A stretch of 64,000 nt of DNA from Allomuricauda sp. M10 (lineage in GTDB: Bacteria; Bacteroidota; Bacteroidia; Flavobacteriales; Flavobacteriaceae): the NCBI RefSeq assembly GCF_020782875.1, contig NZ_JAJGBN010000001.1, positions 682,001-746,000 of the forward strand, in the 5' to 3' direction. This document shows positions 42,374 to 52,100 of the stretch, in pieces. Below the pieces are notes generated by a model. That model was not told the DNA's origin and searched no databases. It saw only the letters and a list, made by a program, of their open reading frames with translations. The first letter of the stretch is position 1. The number at the start of each line of letters is the position of its first letter. The position numbers and the translations under genes are program-made.

Positions 42374-42778
42374 TCATTTCATCCAATAATCCACTACCAC
42401 TACATCTTGGATGTGTGGCCCTGCCACATCTCCAAAAGCTACATGCGCAGGGTGGGTAAGGTAGGTATCCCGGTCCTTTTCACTATCAAATGTCAGAAAA
42501 AAACAATGGGTCAACCCCTTGTTCAGGTTTTCGGGACTGTTGTTCAGACCCCACTCAAAACCTTTGATTTCTGAAATTTTGGAGGGGAGCTCCTCAAATG
42601 CGGCTTCTACCGTGTCAACATCTTCGGGGGTTGAGGTATCCTTAAATTGAAATAGGACCACGTGTCGTAATTGGGAAGTCGGCTTTTCCATTTCAGTTTC
42701 GTTTTGCTGTACTTCTTTGTTGGAGGAATTGCATCCTACCAAAACGAGAAGGAATAAAATTAAAAGATTTGTTTTCAT
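42374..42778 (-). CDS. Dabb-domain lipoprotein
   Basis: 134 residues with a lipoprotein signal (LLVLVGC, Cys16). The mature part is a stress-responsive alpha/beta barrel (Dabb) domain: LRHVVLFQFKDTSTPEDVDTVEAAFEELPSKI ... DRDTYLTHPAHVAFGDVAGPHIQDVVVVDYW. Dabb domains are dimeric ferredoxin-like folds found in polyketide cyclases and in plant stress proteins; an exported lipoprotein version has no known function. It is convergent with the efflux operon. Confidence 0.88.
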   Translation of the reverse strand: MKTNLLILFLLVLVGCNSSNKEVQQNETEMEKPTSQLRHVVLFQFKDTSTPEDVDTVEAAFEELPSKISEIKGFEWGLNNSPENLNKGLTHCFFLTFDSEKDRDTYLTHPAHVAFGDVAGPHIQDVVVVDYWMK

Positions 42779-42829
42779 AATGTTTTTGGTTAGTTACTTA
42801 CCTGAATGTTTCTGTCTTTCTGCTGAATC

Positions 42830-43198
42830 CTACTTTTTGAACATAAAATATACGGCCAAGATTAAAAATACAAATGAGATGATATGGTTAAATCGAAACG
42901 TTTCAGTTTTAAAAACGATAAGCGTAAAAACCGCAAAGACAACCAGCGTGATGACTTCTTGAATGACCTTTAATTGAATAAGGTTGAACGGACCACCGTT
43001 TTCCTTAAAACCGATTTTGTTCGCAGGAACCTGAAAGGCATATTCGAACAGGGCAATGCCCCAACTGATTAAAATGATGGAAACCAATCCAAGTTTGTTG
43101 AACCATTTCCACTCGGAAAACTTTAAATGGCCATACCATGCCATCACCATGAAGGTGTTGCTTATGATCAGCAACCCTATTGTTAAAAATGCTTTCAT
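42830..43198 (-). CDS. DMT-superfamily membrane protein (DUF486)
   Basis: 122 residues starting MKAFLTIGLLIISNTFMVMAWYGHLKF. The open frame runs upstream into the end of the S9 peptidase gene and that part is not used. Four membrane helices (about 3-22, 36-54, 75-95 and 100-118) and the motif GIALFEYAFQVPANKIG identify the DUF486 group of the drug/metabolite transporter superfamily. Members are uncharacterised. The gene lies 58 bp after the S9 peptidase gene on the same strand. Confidence 0.88.
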   Translation of the reverse strand: MKAFLTIGLLIISNTFMVMAWYGHLKFSEWKWFNKLGLVSIILISWGIALFEYAFQVPANKIGFKENGGPFNLIQLKVIQEVITLVVFAVFTLIVFKTETFRFNHIISFVFLILAVYFMFKK

Positions 43199-43256
43199 TG
43201 GCAGCAGTTGACTTACAATGGAGTGAATAAATGAGTGCCTTTCATCTTCATTATCC

Positions 43257-45281
43257 TTAGTTCTTATATTTATCGAACCAAGCCAATACACTAGCAATCT
43301 TGGCGATCAAGTTACTGGGTGTGTTAGCGATTCCGTGACCGGAATTAGGAATACGCACCATGGCGGTTTCCACATTTTGTAACTTTAAGGCTGCATAAAA
43401 TTGTTCCGATTCTGCAATTGGCGTACGGTAATCATCCTCTCCCGTCATCAACATGGTAGGGGTGGTCACATTGCCCACATAGGTCAACGGGGATCGGCGC
43501 ATGTAGTTTTCAGGATCTTCCCAAGGTTTTTTACCAAACCAATATTTGGAGAAAAATTGAATCCCGTCCGCATACAACACAAAGCTATACCAGTTGATTA
43601 CGGGCTTGGCCACCACGGCGGCTTTAAATCGGTCTGTTTTGCCTACGATCCATGCCGTAAGTACACCGCCACCGCTACCACCGGTAACGAATAGGTTGTC
43701 CTTATCCACAAAGCCTTTGGCAAGCACGGCATCTACACCGGACATCAAGTCGTCATAATCATGGTTCGGGTAATCGTGGTGGATCAAGTTCCCGAATTCC
43801 TCCCCGTAACTAGTACTTCCGCGCGGATTGGTATAAAGTACCACATAACCGGCCGCGGCATAAGCCTGAATCTCTGCGGAATAAACGGAGCCATAACTAG
43901 TGAACGGTCCTCCGTGGATTTCCAAGATCATCGGGTATTTTTTGGCAGGGTCAAAATCAGGTGGAGTGACCACCCAACCTTGAATTTTTCGTTGGTCATA
44001 GGAGGACTCCCACCAAATTTCTTCCACTTTACCCAATTTCCTAAAGGAAAAGAGGTCGTCGTTCAAAGCCGTGAGGCGTTTGCTGCTTTTAGTATCCGTA
44101 ACTCCCAAATCGGAAGGATGATTGGTATCTCCAATGGTGTAGGCAAATTTGTTATTGCTTGAAGCCGAAAAACTGGCCGCATTGTAGGGGCGTCCTAAAG
44201 AAAGCCCGCCAAGCCCGTCGGTAATATCATCCACTTTTCCGGAAAGGTTGATGGATGCCAATTTGCCCATTCCTTTATCTGTATAAATGAAGTTAAGGCC
44301 GGTACCTTTATTGTTCCAAACCATGTCTTCCACATCGCGGTCAAAGCCCCCTGAAATCAATTGGGAATTGGAACCGTCAGCATTCATCACATACAACTGC
44401 GTCAACTGATACCCTTGGTAGCGGTCATCAAAACCCAAGTAGGCAATTTTGGAACCGTCGGGTGACAAAACGGGGTGCACATCGGGTCCATAACGGTCGG
44501 TCAACGCCTTGATCTCGCCATTATTGATGTTGATGGTGTAGATTTCGCTATCAGTTGGTTCAAATTCTTCCTCCTTATGAAAATTGGCACTAAAATACAG
44601 ATGGGCATTGTCCTTGGCCCAAACCGGACCATCATGGTCGAATTCAGTAAATGTCAACTGTTTTGGGGTGCCACCGCTGACAGGAAGTGTAAACAATTGC
44701 ATGTTCCCGCCTTTTAGATAGCCTTGACCATCACCGCGGTAGTTGATTTTATCGATGTATTTGGGAGGGGCATTCCATTTGGCACCTTCCGGTTTGGCAG
44801 GCAGTTTTATGATGGATTTTTCCTCAGCAGGCACAAACATGTTGAATGCCAAAAAATTATCGTCATAGGACCATGACACTTGACCAGGAGATTGGGGAGT
44901 ATTGGTCAAAGCCATGGTTTCCTTGGTGTCCAACCACATGAGATACAGCTTCATTTTCTCATCTGCCATATTGGATTTGAATACAATTTTTTTGCCGTCG
45001 TGTGACCAAACGGGGGAGAAATCGTTGTGGTTTCCAGTCGTCAACGGACGGTTGTTGGAACCATCGAAATTTACGATCCAAAGATTGGATAGGTTACGGT
45101 CCGTCATTACGTCCTTGAAGTTACGGACGTAGATGATTTTGGTTCCATCCGGTGAAATCTGAGGATCGGAAACAAACTCCATGTTGAAGATGTCCAACAG
45201 TTCCAAGTTGGATTGCACTTGGCCAAACCCTAAAGGGTTTGCGGCCACCAAGAGAAGCAGGGTATAGATTATTTTTTTCAT
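43257..45281 (-). CDS. S9 family prolyl oligopeptidase-type exported peptidase
   Basis: 674 residues from MKKIIYTLLLLVAANPLGFGQ, a clear signal peptide. The open frame goes 42 codons upstream, but those residues do not look coding. Residues 30-410 form a WD40-like/PD40 beta-propeller (VSDPQISPDGTKIIYVRN; FSPVWSHDGKKIVFKS), and the C-terminal part is the S9 hydrolase with nucleophile Ser in VTGGSGGGVLTAW, an Asp in TGEDDYRTPIAE and a His in PNSGHGIANTP. It should cleave short peptides in the periplasm. Confidence 0.93.
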   Translation of the reverse strand: MKKIIYTLLLLVAANPLGFGQVQSNLELLDIFNMEFVSDPQISPDGTKIIYVRNFKDVMTDRNLSNLWIVNFDGSNNRPLTTGNHNDFSPVWSHDGKKIVFKSNMADEKMKLYLMWLDTKETMALTNTPQSPGQVSWSYDDNFLAFNMFVPAEEKSIIKLPAKPEGAKWNAPPKYIDKINYRGDGQGYLKGGNMQLFTLPVSGGTPKQLTFTEFDHDGPVWAKDNAHLYFSANFHKEEEFEPTDSEIYTININNGEIKALTDRYGPDVHPVLSPDGSKIAYLGFDDRYQGYQLTQLYVMNADGSNSQLISGGFDRDVEDMVWNNKGTGLNFIYTDKGMGKLASINLSGKVDDITDGLGGLSLGRPYNAASFSASSNNKFAYTIGDTNHPSDLGVTDTKSSKRLTALNDDLFSFRKLGKVEEIWWESSYDQRKIQGWVVTPPDFDPAKKYPMILEIHGGPFTSYGSVYSAEIQAYAAAGYVVLYTNPRGSTSYGEEFGNLIHHDYPNHDYDDLMSGVDAVLAKGFVDKDNLFVTGGSGGGVLTAWIVGKTDRFKAAVVAKPVINWYSFVLYADGIQFFSKYWFGKKPWEDPENYMRRSPLTYVGNVTTPTMLMTGEDDYRTPIAESEQFYAALKLQNVETAMVRIPNSGHGIANTPSNLIAKIASVLAWFDKYKN

Positions 45282-45348
45282 AGGGTTGGATTTTAATGTG
45301 TTAGCATCACAAAGGACTTTTGCCATGCCTTTTGCATTGGTGAACAGT

Positions 45349-46275
45349 TTAAGGGTTATCGGATGTATGCTTTGTTTCATTGATGTTGAGCGTTGGTATT
45401 TTGACAATTTCGAACGTGGCCGAAGCCCATGTCACCTTTCCATTGGTTTCCCGGATTCTTTTTCCAATCTCCTCAAAGAGCAAATGTTTGGTAGCTCTCC
45501 TTTTTTTGTAATCCACAATATACCTTAAGTTGAATTGAATCCAATTATCGCTCATGGTGATGGCGAGGGTGGGTTCCACTTGGGCATCTTCAATATAGTA
45601 CTTGTTTACCACGTCCTTCCATCCCGCAATGGAGTTTTTTACATATTCCGACAGTATTTCCTGTGCCGCCGAAATAATAATTTCTTTGGCCAGTTCTATG
45701 TCGGACTCATACCGGATGGGCATATTGAATTCATCCCAAACAAATGGGAAATCGAGGGAATAATTATACACAGGGCCTTTAAAAACAAAGGCGTTGCTCA
45801 ATTTCACAATGCGTCCGCTGTAATTGTCACTGGAAACCCATTCGCCAATTTCCATCATGGTGGTGTACATGCTGTCTATATCGATGACATCCCCTTTGAT
45901 CCCATTGAGTTCTATGCGATCACCGGGTTTGTACACGCGCACAAAAAAGATATAGAACGAACCTGCAATACTCAAGATCAGTTCTTGGAGTGTTATGGTG
46001 ATGCCAGCCGTAAGCAGACCAACGGCAAGTCCAAAATCCTGAATGCTTCCGGTGAAGTAAGAAATGGTGATCAGAATGATAAATAGGTAACCGATTATCT
46101 GAATCGCCTTCTGTACTTTGTATTTGATGGTATTATCATGCAGATTTTTTTTCATCCAACGTCTTATCCATGCAATGATGAAAAATACCAGTGCGACCCA
46201 GACCAAATATTTGATGATATTTGATGCTACAGGGTAATCCGAAAACCAATTTTTTACACTTTCAATCAGTTCCAT
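45349..46275 (-). CDS. MscS-family mechanosensitive channel
   Basis: 308 residues. Three or four membrane helices in the first 110 residues include the pore-lining segment (LAVGLLTAGITITLQELILSIAGSFYIFFVRVY), then the MscS beta-domain KPGDRIELNGIKGDVIDIDSMYTTMMEIG and a C-terminal alpha/beta region. These channels open under osmotic downshock to release solutes. The gene is complete and stands alone between the S9 peptidase and ChaN-like genes. Confidence 0.93.
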   Translation of the reverse strand: MELIESVKNWFSDYPVASNIIKYLVWVALVFFIIAWIRRWMKKNLHDNTIKYKVQKAIQIIGYLFIILITISYFTGSIQDFGLAVGLLTAGITITLQELILSIAGSFYIFFVRVYKPGDRIELNGIKGDVIDIDSMYTTMMEIGEWVSSDNYSGRIVKLSNAFVFKGPVYNYSLDFPFVWDEFNMPIRYESDIELAKEIIISAAQEILSEYVKNSIAGWKDVVNKYYIEDAQVEPTLAITMSDNWIQFNLRYIVDYKKRRATKHLLFEEIGKRIRETNGKVTWASATFEIVKIPTLNINETKHTSDNP

Positions 46276-46404
46276 TTAGATTCTTTACGGTTTGATTCCA
46301 CTTAACCAATCGAGTATTTTGAAGTCGTGTATGGGCGGCGTGTCAACTCTTAAAAATATGGAATTTATCCCTTAAAAAGATATAGGAGAACAAGTAATTC
46401 CAAC

Positions 46405-47256
46405 CTAATACGTTGTGGTCATGTTACTATCCACACAAATGATGAAGTCCGCAATACCTTGATTTTCATCTTCCAAGTGGTGTACATCGTCCTGCGTCAC
46501 CGTGGAAATGGTCCCATACTGCAAATCGGGGCGGTCTTTTTTCAGGTACCACAAAATGCCTTCATAATCATTGGAGTGGTAGGCACCATTGTAGTGGAGG
46601 AACAGACTTCCGTTCTTATAATTTTTTAGGATGAAATGTGCCATGGTAGCATCTTTGATGGCCTGAGCCATCACCAAGGTAGGACTGCCGTGGTCGCCCA
46701 TCATTTTTAAGATGTTCTTATAACCGGGTAAATTAGGGTCAAAGGCAATGGGTAGGGGAGCGATCCATGCTTTTTCTTGTGCGGATAGGGTGTCCAGGGC
46801 TTCAAATCCACCTTTGTACACCATGCTTGCGTAACGACGGGGCACATTGGAGGCCACAAAGACCAGTTTTTTTTCCTTGGCGAAATCCACCAATGGGGCA
46901 TAATCGGTTTTGTGGTTGTTCCAAAGTCGGGCTGTGGAATCCAAAGCCTTGTAATCGATGTTGCCAGCCAAATAGGCATCCAACCCATCCTGATTGTCGG
47001 CTTCCACCATTTCGGCACCGAGAATCAGTTGTCTTTTGGCATACAGGTCGGAAGTGAGCTCGTACTGCAACCAATGCGCAATGGGGTTGTTGTGCAGTTC
47101 CCCGAAGAGGACCATATCCTTTTGCTCCAACTTCTTCAACATTTTTTCATACGATACCTTTTTGCCCTTGGCATTGTATATGGCATAGGGAGCTTTTTGG
47201 GCTGAAACGGAAAAGAGGTAAAAGGTGAAGGCAAAAAGGAAGAGGAGGTTTTTCAT
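46405..47256 (-). CDS. ChaN-like (heme-binding uptake/Tiki superfamily) exported protein
   Basis: 283 residues from MKNLLFLFAFTFYLFSVSAQ, a signal peptide. The frame extends 32 codons upstream over the 3' end of gnd and that part is rejected. The ChaN family signature is clear: MVLFGELHNNPIAHWLQYEL and LILGAEMVEADNQDGLDAYLAG, with FLHYNGAYHSNDYEGILWYL near the end. ChaN of Campylobacter binds heme; the exact role in Bacteroidota is unknown. It lies 19 bp beyond the gnd stop and may be co-transcribed with it. Confidence 0.87.
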   Translation of the reverse strand: MKNLLFLFAFTFYLFSVSAQKAPYAIYNAKGKKVSYEKMLKKLEQKDMVLFGELHNNPIAHWLQYELTSDLYAKRQLILGAEMVEADNQDGLDAYLAGNIDYKALDSTARLWNNHKTDYAPLVDFAKEKKLVFVASNVPRRYASMVYKGGFEALDTLSAQEKAWIAPLPIAFDPNLPGYKNILKMMGDHGSPTLVMAQAIKDATMAHFILKNYKNGSLFLHYNGAYHSNDYEGILWYLKKDRPDLQYGTISTVTQDDVHHLEDENQGIADFIICVDSNMTTTY

Positions 47257-47275
47257 TTCTATTTCAACTTTAGAA

Positions 47276-48688
47276 TTAATTGTCCTCCCACTCCGTATGG
47301 AAAATTCCCTCATGGTCCACACGCTCATAGGTGTGTGATCCAAAATAGTCACGTTGCGCCTGGATCAAGTTCAGCGGTAATCTACTGCTGGTATAGGCAT
47401 CAAAATAGGTGAGGGCATTGGAGAGTCCCGCCAATGGAATTCCGTTCAACGCTCCATATGCGGTCATTTCCCTGGCGGCGGCAACTGTTCCTTTTACTTT
47501 TTCCACGAAGGATGGAGAAAGCAACAGGTTTTCTAGATTTTCATTGGCTCGGTAAGCATCGGTAATGTCTGCCAACAATGCAGCGCGTATGATACAACCT
47601 GCCCTCCAAATTTTGGCGATTTCACCCAGTTCCAGTTCGTAGCCGTATTCCTTGGAGGCATCGGCCAATTGGTGCATACCTTGGGCATAGGTGATGATAA
47701 AGGCAAAGTATAACGCTTGTTCGGCTTTGGAGATAAAATCGGCTTTATCAATTGCCGATGGGGTTGGACGATCGTAAAGGGCATCCGCTTTAACACGTTC
47801 TTCCTTTAAGGCAGAAAGTTCCCGCATGCTTACGGCTACATCTATGGTAGGTACTGGAATACCAAGGTCCATAGCGTTTTGGGAGGTCCATTTTCCAGTT
47901 CCCTTTTGTTTGGCCTTGTCCAAAATCTTGTCCACAAGTTCGCCATCACCCAAATCGTCTTTTTGCTTAAAGATTTCCGAAGTAATCTCCACCAAAAAGG
48001 ATTGCAATCGGCCTTCGTTCCATTGACCAAAGGTTTGGTACAGTTCCGCATTGGAGAGTCCGCCTGCTTTTTTCAAGAGGTCATAGATTTCCGAAGTAAG
48101 CTGCATCAACCCGTATTCGATACCGTTGTGCACCATTTTCACGTAGTTTCCAGCCGATTTCGGACCCAGATAGGCCACACAGGGCTCACCTTTATATTTG
48201 GCGGAAACCGCCTCAAAAATGGGTTTTACATGCTGATACGCCTCTTTGGAGCCTCCTGGCATAATGCTTGGGCCACGTCGCGCACCTTTGGCACCCCCGG
48301 AAACCCCGGCACCAAAAAAGTTGATGCCTTTTTCTTTTAAATAGGCTTCGCGACGGTCGGTATCAGTGAAAAAAGAATTTCCACCATCGATAATGATGTC
48401 GCCATTGTCCAAATGGGGCAACAAACTTTCAATCACAATGTCCACCACTTTTCCGGCCGGCACCAAAAGCATAATTTTTCGGGGTGTGGTCAGGGCATTT
48501 ACGAAGGTTTTTACATCGGAAGAGGCATTTACTTTGTCCGTATTGCCCCCTTCTTTGATCAATACACCTACCTTTTCTTCATCCAAATCGTTACCAAAAG
48601 CGGTAAATCCATTATCGGCCACATTCAAAATAAAATTGCGTCCCATTACCCCAAGGCCCACAAGGCCAAAATCATACGTATCTGCCAT
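47276..48688 (-). CDS. gnd: 6-phosphogluconate dehydrogenase, decarboxylating
   Basis: 470 residues, the usual length. The nucleotide-binding GLVGLGVMGRNFILNVADNG opens the protein; substrate and catalytic segments are IIDGGNSFF, GVSGGAKGARRGPSIMPGG and GNYVKMVHNGIEYG with the catalytic Lys and Glu. It oxidises 6-phosphogluconate to ribulose 5-phosphate and CO2 with NADP. It diverges from zwf and pgl across a 168-bp gap, giving the complete oxidative pentose phosphate pathway in one locus. Confidence 0.97.
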   Translation of the reverse strand: MADTYDFGLVGLGVMGRNFILNVADNGFTAFGNDLDEEKVGVLIKEGGNTDKVNASSDVKTFVNALTTPRKIMLLVPAGKVVDIVIESLLPHLDNGDIIIDGGNSFFTDTDRREAYLKEKGINFFGAGVSGGAKGARRGPSIMPGGSKEAYQHVKPIFEAVSAKYKGEPCVAYLGPKSAGNYVKMVHNGIEYGLMQLTSEIYDLLKKAGGLSNAELYQTFGQWNEGRLQSFLVEITSEIFKQKDDLGDGELVDKILDKAKQKGTGKWTSQNAMDLGIPVPTIDVAVSMRELSALKEERVKADALYDRPTPSAIDKADFISKAEQALYFAFIITYAQGMHQLADASKEYGYELELGEIAKIWRAGCIIRAALLADITDAYRANENLENLLLSPSFVEKVKGTVAAAREMTAYGALNGIPLAGLSNALTYFDAYTSSRLPLNLIQAQRDYFGSHTYERVDHEGIFHTEWEDN

Positions 48689-48856
48689 CTTGTATTTTTA
48701 TCTACTTCCGTTGTTAAGACAACCCTAAGGTTGTGCTTTCTTGAATTACGAACCTAAAATAAACCTTATATTCGTTATGCTCAAAAAATAAACGGCTTCA
48801 TTGGAATAACCTTGGAGCGCGTGTTGGATTCAATCAGCCAGAAACCAAAAAAGATG

Positions 48857-50389
48857 ATGAAAAAGACCGAAAACCAGATGCTCGTAATTTTTGGGGCTTC
48901 GGGAGATTTGACCGCAAGAAAACTGATTCCAGCCCTTTTTAACTTGTATGTTGCCAAACACCTTCCCGAAAATTTTGTGGTATTGGGAGTTAGCCGTAGC
49001 ACATTGACCGATGAATCGTTCAGGGACCATGTGGTATATGAAAGTGATTATTTGAAGGAAAAGCTCAAAAAACTGGGCAAGGAAGAGATCAAGGGATTTG
49101 CCGATAAACTTTTCTACGAAGATCTAGGAGAAAGCTATGATACGGATTATCAAACCTTGCGCAAACGGGTGGAAGATCTGAAGGCGACAAATAAGACTTC
49201 AGGGAATATCATTTATTACCTTTCCACTCCGCCAACCCTTTATGAAACTATTGCACATAACCTTGCCGAGGCTGGCATGAACACCCAAAACAATGGGTGG
49301 AAGCGTTTGGTTGTGGAAAAACCATTTGGTTATAGCTTGGAAACGGCCAAAAACCTGAACAAAGGGATACATCAATATTTTACTGAGCCACAGATTTATC
49401 GTATCGATCATTATTTGGGTAAGGAAACGGTGCAAAACCTTTTGGTAACGCGATTTGCCAATAGCATTTTTGAACCGCTTTGGAACCGTAATTATATTGA
49501 ACATGTTGAAATCACCAATGCCGAAAGTGTAGGGGTGGAAAAGCGTGGCGGTTATTATGACAAATCGGGTGCATTGCGAGATATGTTCCAGAACCACTTG
49601 CTCCAAATTGTTTCATTGGTTGTTATGGAGCCACCAATTGGGGCTGAAGCTGAAGAAATTAGGAATGAAAAGGTAAAGGCATTGAAATCGTTACGAGTGA
49701 TGAGGGATGAAAAGGCCCTTTTCCAAAATACCATTCGAGCCCAGTATGTAGAATCTGTTGTAGACGGAAAAAAGGTGAAAGGATACCGCGAAGAAGATGG
49801 GGTAGACCCGGATTCCACCACAGAAACCTATGCGGCCATCAAATTTTATGTGGATAACTGGAGATGGCACGGCGTACCCTTTTATGTAAGAACCGCCAAA
49901 CGGATGCCAACCAAGGTTACGGAGGTGGTCATTCATTTTAAGGAACCCCACCACCAGATCTTTAACGAGCCTGGCATGCATCGAAAGGACAACAAATTGA
50001 TCATTAGAATTCAGCCTGATGAAGGTATTTTGATCAAGTTCGGTGTTAAGGTGCCCGGGCAAGGATTTAAAGTGGAAAGGGCGAATTTGGATTTTTACTA
50101 TTCCAGTTTGGCCGAAACGTATGTCATGGAAGCCTACGAACGACTTTTGTTGGATGCCATGCAGGGAGATGCTACCTTATATGCCCGTGCCGATGAGGTG
50201 GAGGCGGCTTGGGAGTTTGTGGATCCCATCCTTAATTATTGGCAAAAAGGAAAGGATGTTCGCATGTACGGCTACGCAGCAGGAGTTTGGGGGCCAGAAA
50301 ATGCAGATGAACTCTTTGAAGGAAAAGGATTCTGGCGTAATCCAGGGGAGAATTTGGCAGATGATCCGGGGTATTGTGTGATTTGCTGA
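48857..50389 (+). CDS. zwf: Glucose-6-phosphate 1-dehydrogenase
   Basis: 510 residues from MKKTENQMLVIFGASGDLTARK; ATG at 48854 is an equal choice, and the longer frame from a TTG at 48812 adds no known family sequence. The NADP-binding GASGDLTARKLIPALFNLY and the active-site RIDHYLGKETVQN (near residue 184) are canonical. It catalyses the first step of the oxidative pentose phosphate pathway. The pgl gene follows after 79 bp on the same strand. Confidence 0.97.
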   Translation: MKKTENQMLVIFGASGDLTARKLIPALFNLYVAKHLPENFVVLGVSRSTLTDESFRDHVVYESDYLKEKLKKLGKEEIKGFADKLFYEDLGESYDTDYQTLRKRVEDLKATNKTSGNIIYYLSTPPTLYETIAHNLAEAGMNTQNNGWKRLVVEKPFGYSLETAKNLNKGIHQYFTEPQIYRIDHYLGKETVQNLLVTRFANSIFEPLWNRNYIEHVEITNAESVGVEKRGGYYDKSGALRDMFQNHLLQIVSLVVMEPPIGAEAEEIRNEKVKALKSLRVMRDEKALFQNTIRAQYVESVVDGKKVKGYREEDGVDPDSTTETYAAIKFYVDNWRWHGVPFYVRTAKRMPTKVTEVVIHFKEPHHQIFNEPGMHRKDNKLIIRIQPDEGILIKFGVKVPGQGFKVERANLDFYYSSLAETYVMEAYERLLLDAMQGDATLYARADEVEAAWEFVDPILNYWQKGKDVRMYGYAAGVWGPENADELFEGKGFWRNPGENLADDPGYCVIC

Positions 50390-50468
50390 TTTCAGTATCC
50401 AATGAACAATTAGCAATAAACAATAATCAATGAACAACTGGATTACTGAAGACAAAATTAAGAAGTAG

Positions 50469-51194
50469 ATGGAGCTTAAGATTTATAAAGACAAATTTGA
50501 AGTTGCGGAGCAGTTTTCGGCCTATTTTGTGGAGAAGGCCGCGCATAGTGATGCGTTTCATGTAGCCCTTTCAGGAGGAAGCACTCCAAAAATTGTTTTT
50601 GATGTGCTGGCAGAGAAATTTGCCGATAAGGTGGATTGGAACAAGGTGCATTTTTATTGGGGAGATGAACGTTGTGTTCCCCCTTCGGATGATGAGAGTA
50701 ACTATAAAATGACGGTTGAACATTTGTTTTCCAAGATTGATGTCCCACATGAAAACATCAACCGAATTTTAGGCGAAAATGACCCCAAAGGTGAAGCCAT
50801 GCGTTATGCCAATCTGTTGGAAATTAATTTGGATAGAGTGGAAGATGTCCCCCAATTTGACTTGGTGATTCTGGGTATGGGTGATGACGGGCATACCGCT
50901 TCCATTTTCCCGCACGAGATCGAACTTTGGAACGCCGAGGACCATTGTGTGGTGGCAACCCATCCCGATTCAGGACAAAAGAGGGTATCTATCAACGGAA
51001 AGGTCATCAATACGGCCAAGGAAGTAGCTTTTTTGGTCACTGGTACTTCCAAAGCGGAAAAAGTGGAAGCTATCATTGAAAAAACGGAAGGTTCCAAGGT
51101 GTATCCAGCATCTTTGGTCAACCCAAAATCAGGGAAATTGGTGTGGTTTTTGGATGAAGGTGCTGCGGCTAAACTCAATCAAAATCCATCATAG
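50469..51194 (+). CDS. pgl: 6-phosphogluconolactonase
   Basis: 241 residues of the SOL/DevB type: HVALSGGSTPKIVFDVLAEKF for phosphate binding and VHFYWGDERCVPPSDDESN, plus LGMGDDGHTASIFPHE, all conserved. It hydrolyses 6-phosphogluconolactone, linking the zwf and gnd reactions. Its last 20 bp overlap the 3' end of the convergent thioesterase gene. Confidence 0.95.
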   Translation: MELKIYKDKFEVAEQFSAYFVEKAAHSDAFHVALSGGSTPKIVFDVLAEKFADKVDWNKVHFYWGDERCVPPSDDESNYKMTVEHLFSKIDVPHENINRILGENDPKGEAMRYANLLEINLDRVEDVPQFDLVILGMGDDGHTASIFPHEIELWNAEDHCVVATHPDSGQKRVSINGKVINTAKEVAFLVTGTSKAEKVEAIIEKTEGSKVYPASLVNPKSGKLVWFLDEGAAAKLNQNPS

Positions 51195-51720
51195 CATTTT
51201 CGCCTTGTAGAAAATCCAGAAAATCATTTACCTTAAAGTTGGCGGATTCGTATTTATTATCCCGTTGAAAGGCAGATTCTTTATGTTCCTTACTTCTTGC
51301 AAACCGTCGGATATCCTGTTTGGTTTTTAGGATCAATCCAGGAACGGTATTGTTTTTACCATCCTTACCCTTGGCCACCATGGTGAAATAACTGGAATTG
51401 CAATGTTTTACCAACCCTGTGGTCACGTTTTCGGATTCCACACGTACTCCAACAACCATGGAAGTTTTTCCGGTATAATTGATCGAAGCCTTAAGGGTTA
51501 CCAATTCTCCAACCTCAATGGGATTAAGGAAATCGACCCTATTTACGGACGCTGTAACGCAGTAGCTTTGGGAATGTTTTGAAGCACATGCGAAAGCAAT
51601 TTGATCCATAAGGTTGAGGATGTGTCCACCATGTACTTTGCCACCAAAATTGGAATGGGAGGGAAGCATCAGTTCGGTGATGGAGACCCTACTTTCTTTG
51701 GACGATTTGAAATTTTTCAT
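51175..51720 (-). CDS. Acyl-CoA thioesterase (hotdog fold, YciA/BFIT-like)
   Basis: 181 residues from the ATG at 51720 (MKNFKSSKESRVS); a TTG two codons earlier is a weaker alternative. The hotdog domain has LPSHSNFGGKVHGGHILNLMDQIAFACASKHS, with the conserved Gly-rich loop and Asp used in YciA and BFIT-type enzymes, then VDFLNPIEVGELVTLKASINYTG. It hydrolyses acyl-CoA esters in the cytoplasm. It overlaps pgl by 20 bp in a tail-to-tail manner, and starts 2 bp after the upstream membrane protein gene. Confidence 0.9.
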   Translation of the reverse strand: MKNFKSSKESRVSITELMLPSHSNFGGKVHGGHILNLMDQIAFACASKHSQSYCVTASVNRVDFLNPIEVGELVTLKASINYTGKTSMVVGVRVESENVTTGLVKHCNSSYFTMVAKGKDGKNNTVPGLILKTKQDIRRFARSKEHKESAFQRDNKYESANFKVNDFLDFLQGENAMMDFD

Positions 51721-51722
51721 AG

Positions 51723-52088
51723 TCAATTTCTAAAAAGAGGGGATTTTTCGACTTCTACTTCGGTGATAAAATATTTGGTGTCTCCCAACCAAAAGAAAGT
51801 GGCATATCGCTCTTTATAGGTAACTTTGATGTACTGTCCTTGGTATTCCTTCAATTTTTCCACAATATCCTGTTCCTTGTCTTCAACGGAAAAGGAAAAT
51901 ACATTGGTACCTCCTAGTCCTTGGGTAATCTCTCCTTCCCAAGTTTTGACCATGACCCCTTTTCTACTGAATTTGATAAGCTCGCCAGAGCGGTACCCAA
52001 CGCTGTAGGGCACATAGTAAATGAAAGTAAAATAAGCTCCAATACCAAGCACAATGACGGCAATAAATATGGTCAGGAATTTTTTCAT
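51723..52088 (-). CDS. Small membrane-anchored protein of unknown function
   Basis: 121 residues. A single hydrophobic segment (FLTIFIAVIVLGIGAYFTFIYYVP, about 4-27) is a signal anchor, followed by an extracytoplasmic domain with SVGYRSGELIKFSRKGVMVKTWEGEI and YQGQYIKVTYKERYATFFWLGDTKYFITEV. Similar flavobacterial proteins are sometimes mislabelled as 6-phosphogluconate dehydrogenase; nothing here resembles that enzyme. It lies between the rmuC and thioesterase genes with gaps of 12 and 2 bp, so the three are probably co-transcribed. Confidence 0.82.
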   Translation of the reverse strand: MKKFLTIFIAVIVLGIGAYFTFIYYVPYSVGYRSGELIKFSRKGVMVKTWEGEITQGLGGTNVFSFSVEDKEQDIVEKLKEYQGQYIKVTYKERYATFFWLGDTKYFITEVEVEKSPLFRN

Positions 52089-52100
52089 GGTTAATAATTT

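Noticed and set aside
51723..52088. Label 6-phosphogluconate dehydrogenase for the small membrane protein
   Set aside because: No nucleotide-binding or catalytic motif; the true enzyme is encoded at 47276-48688.
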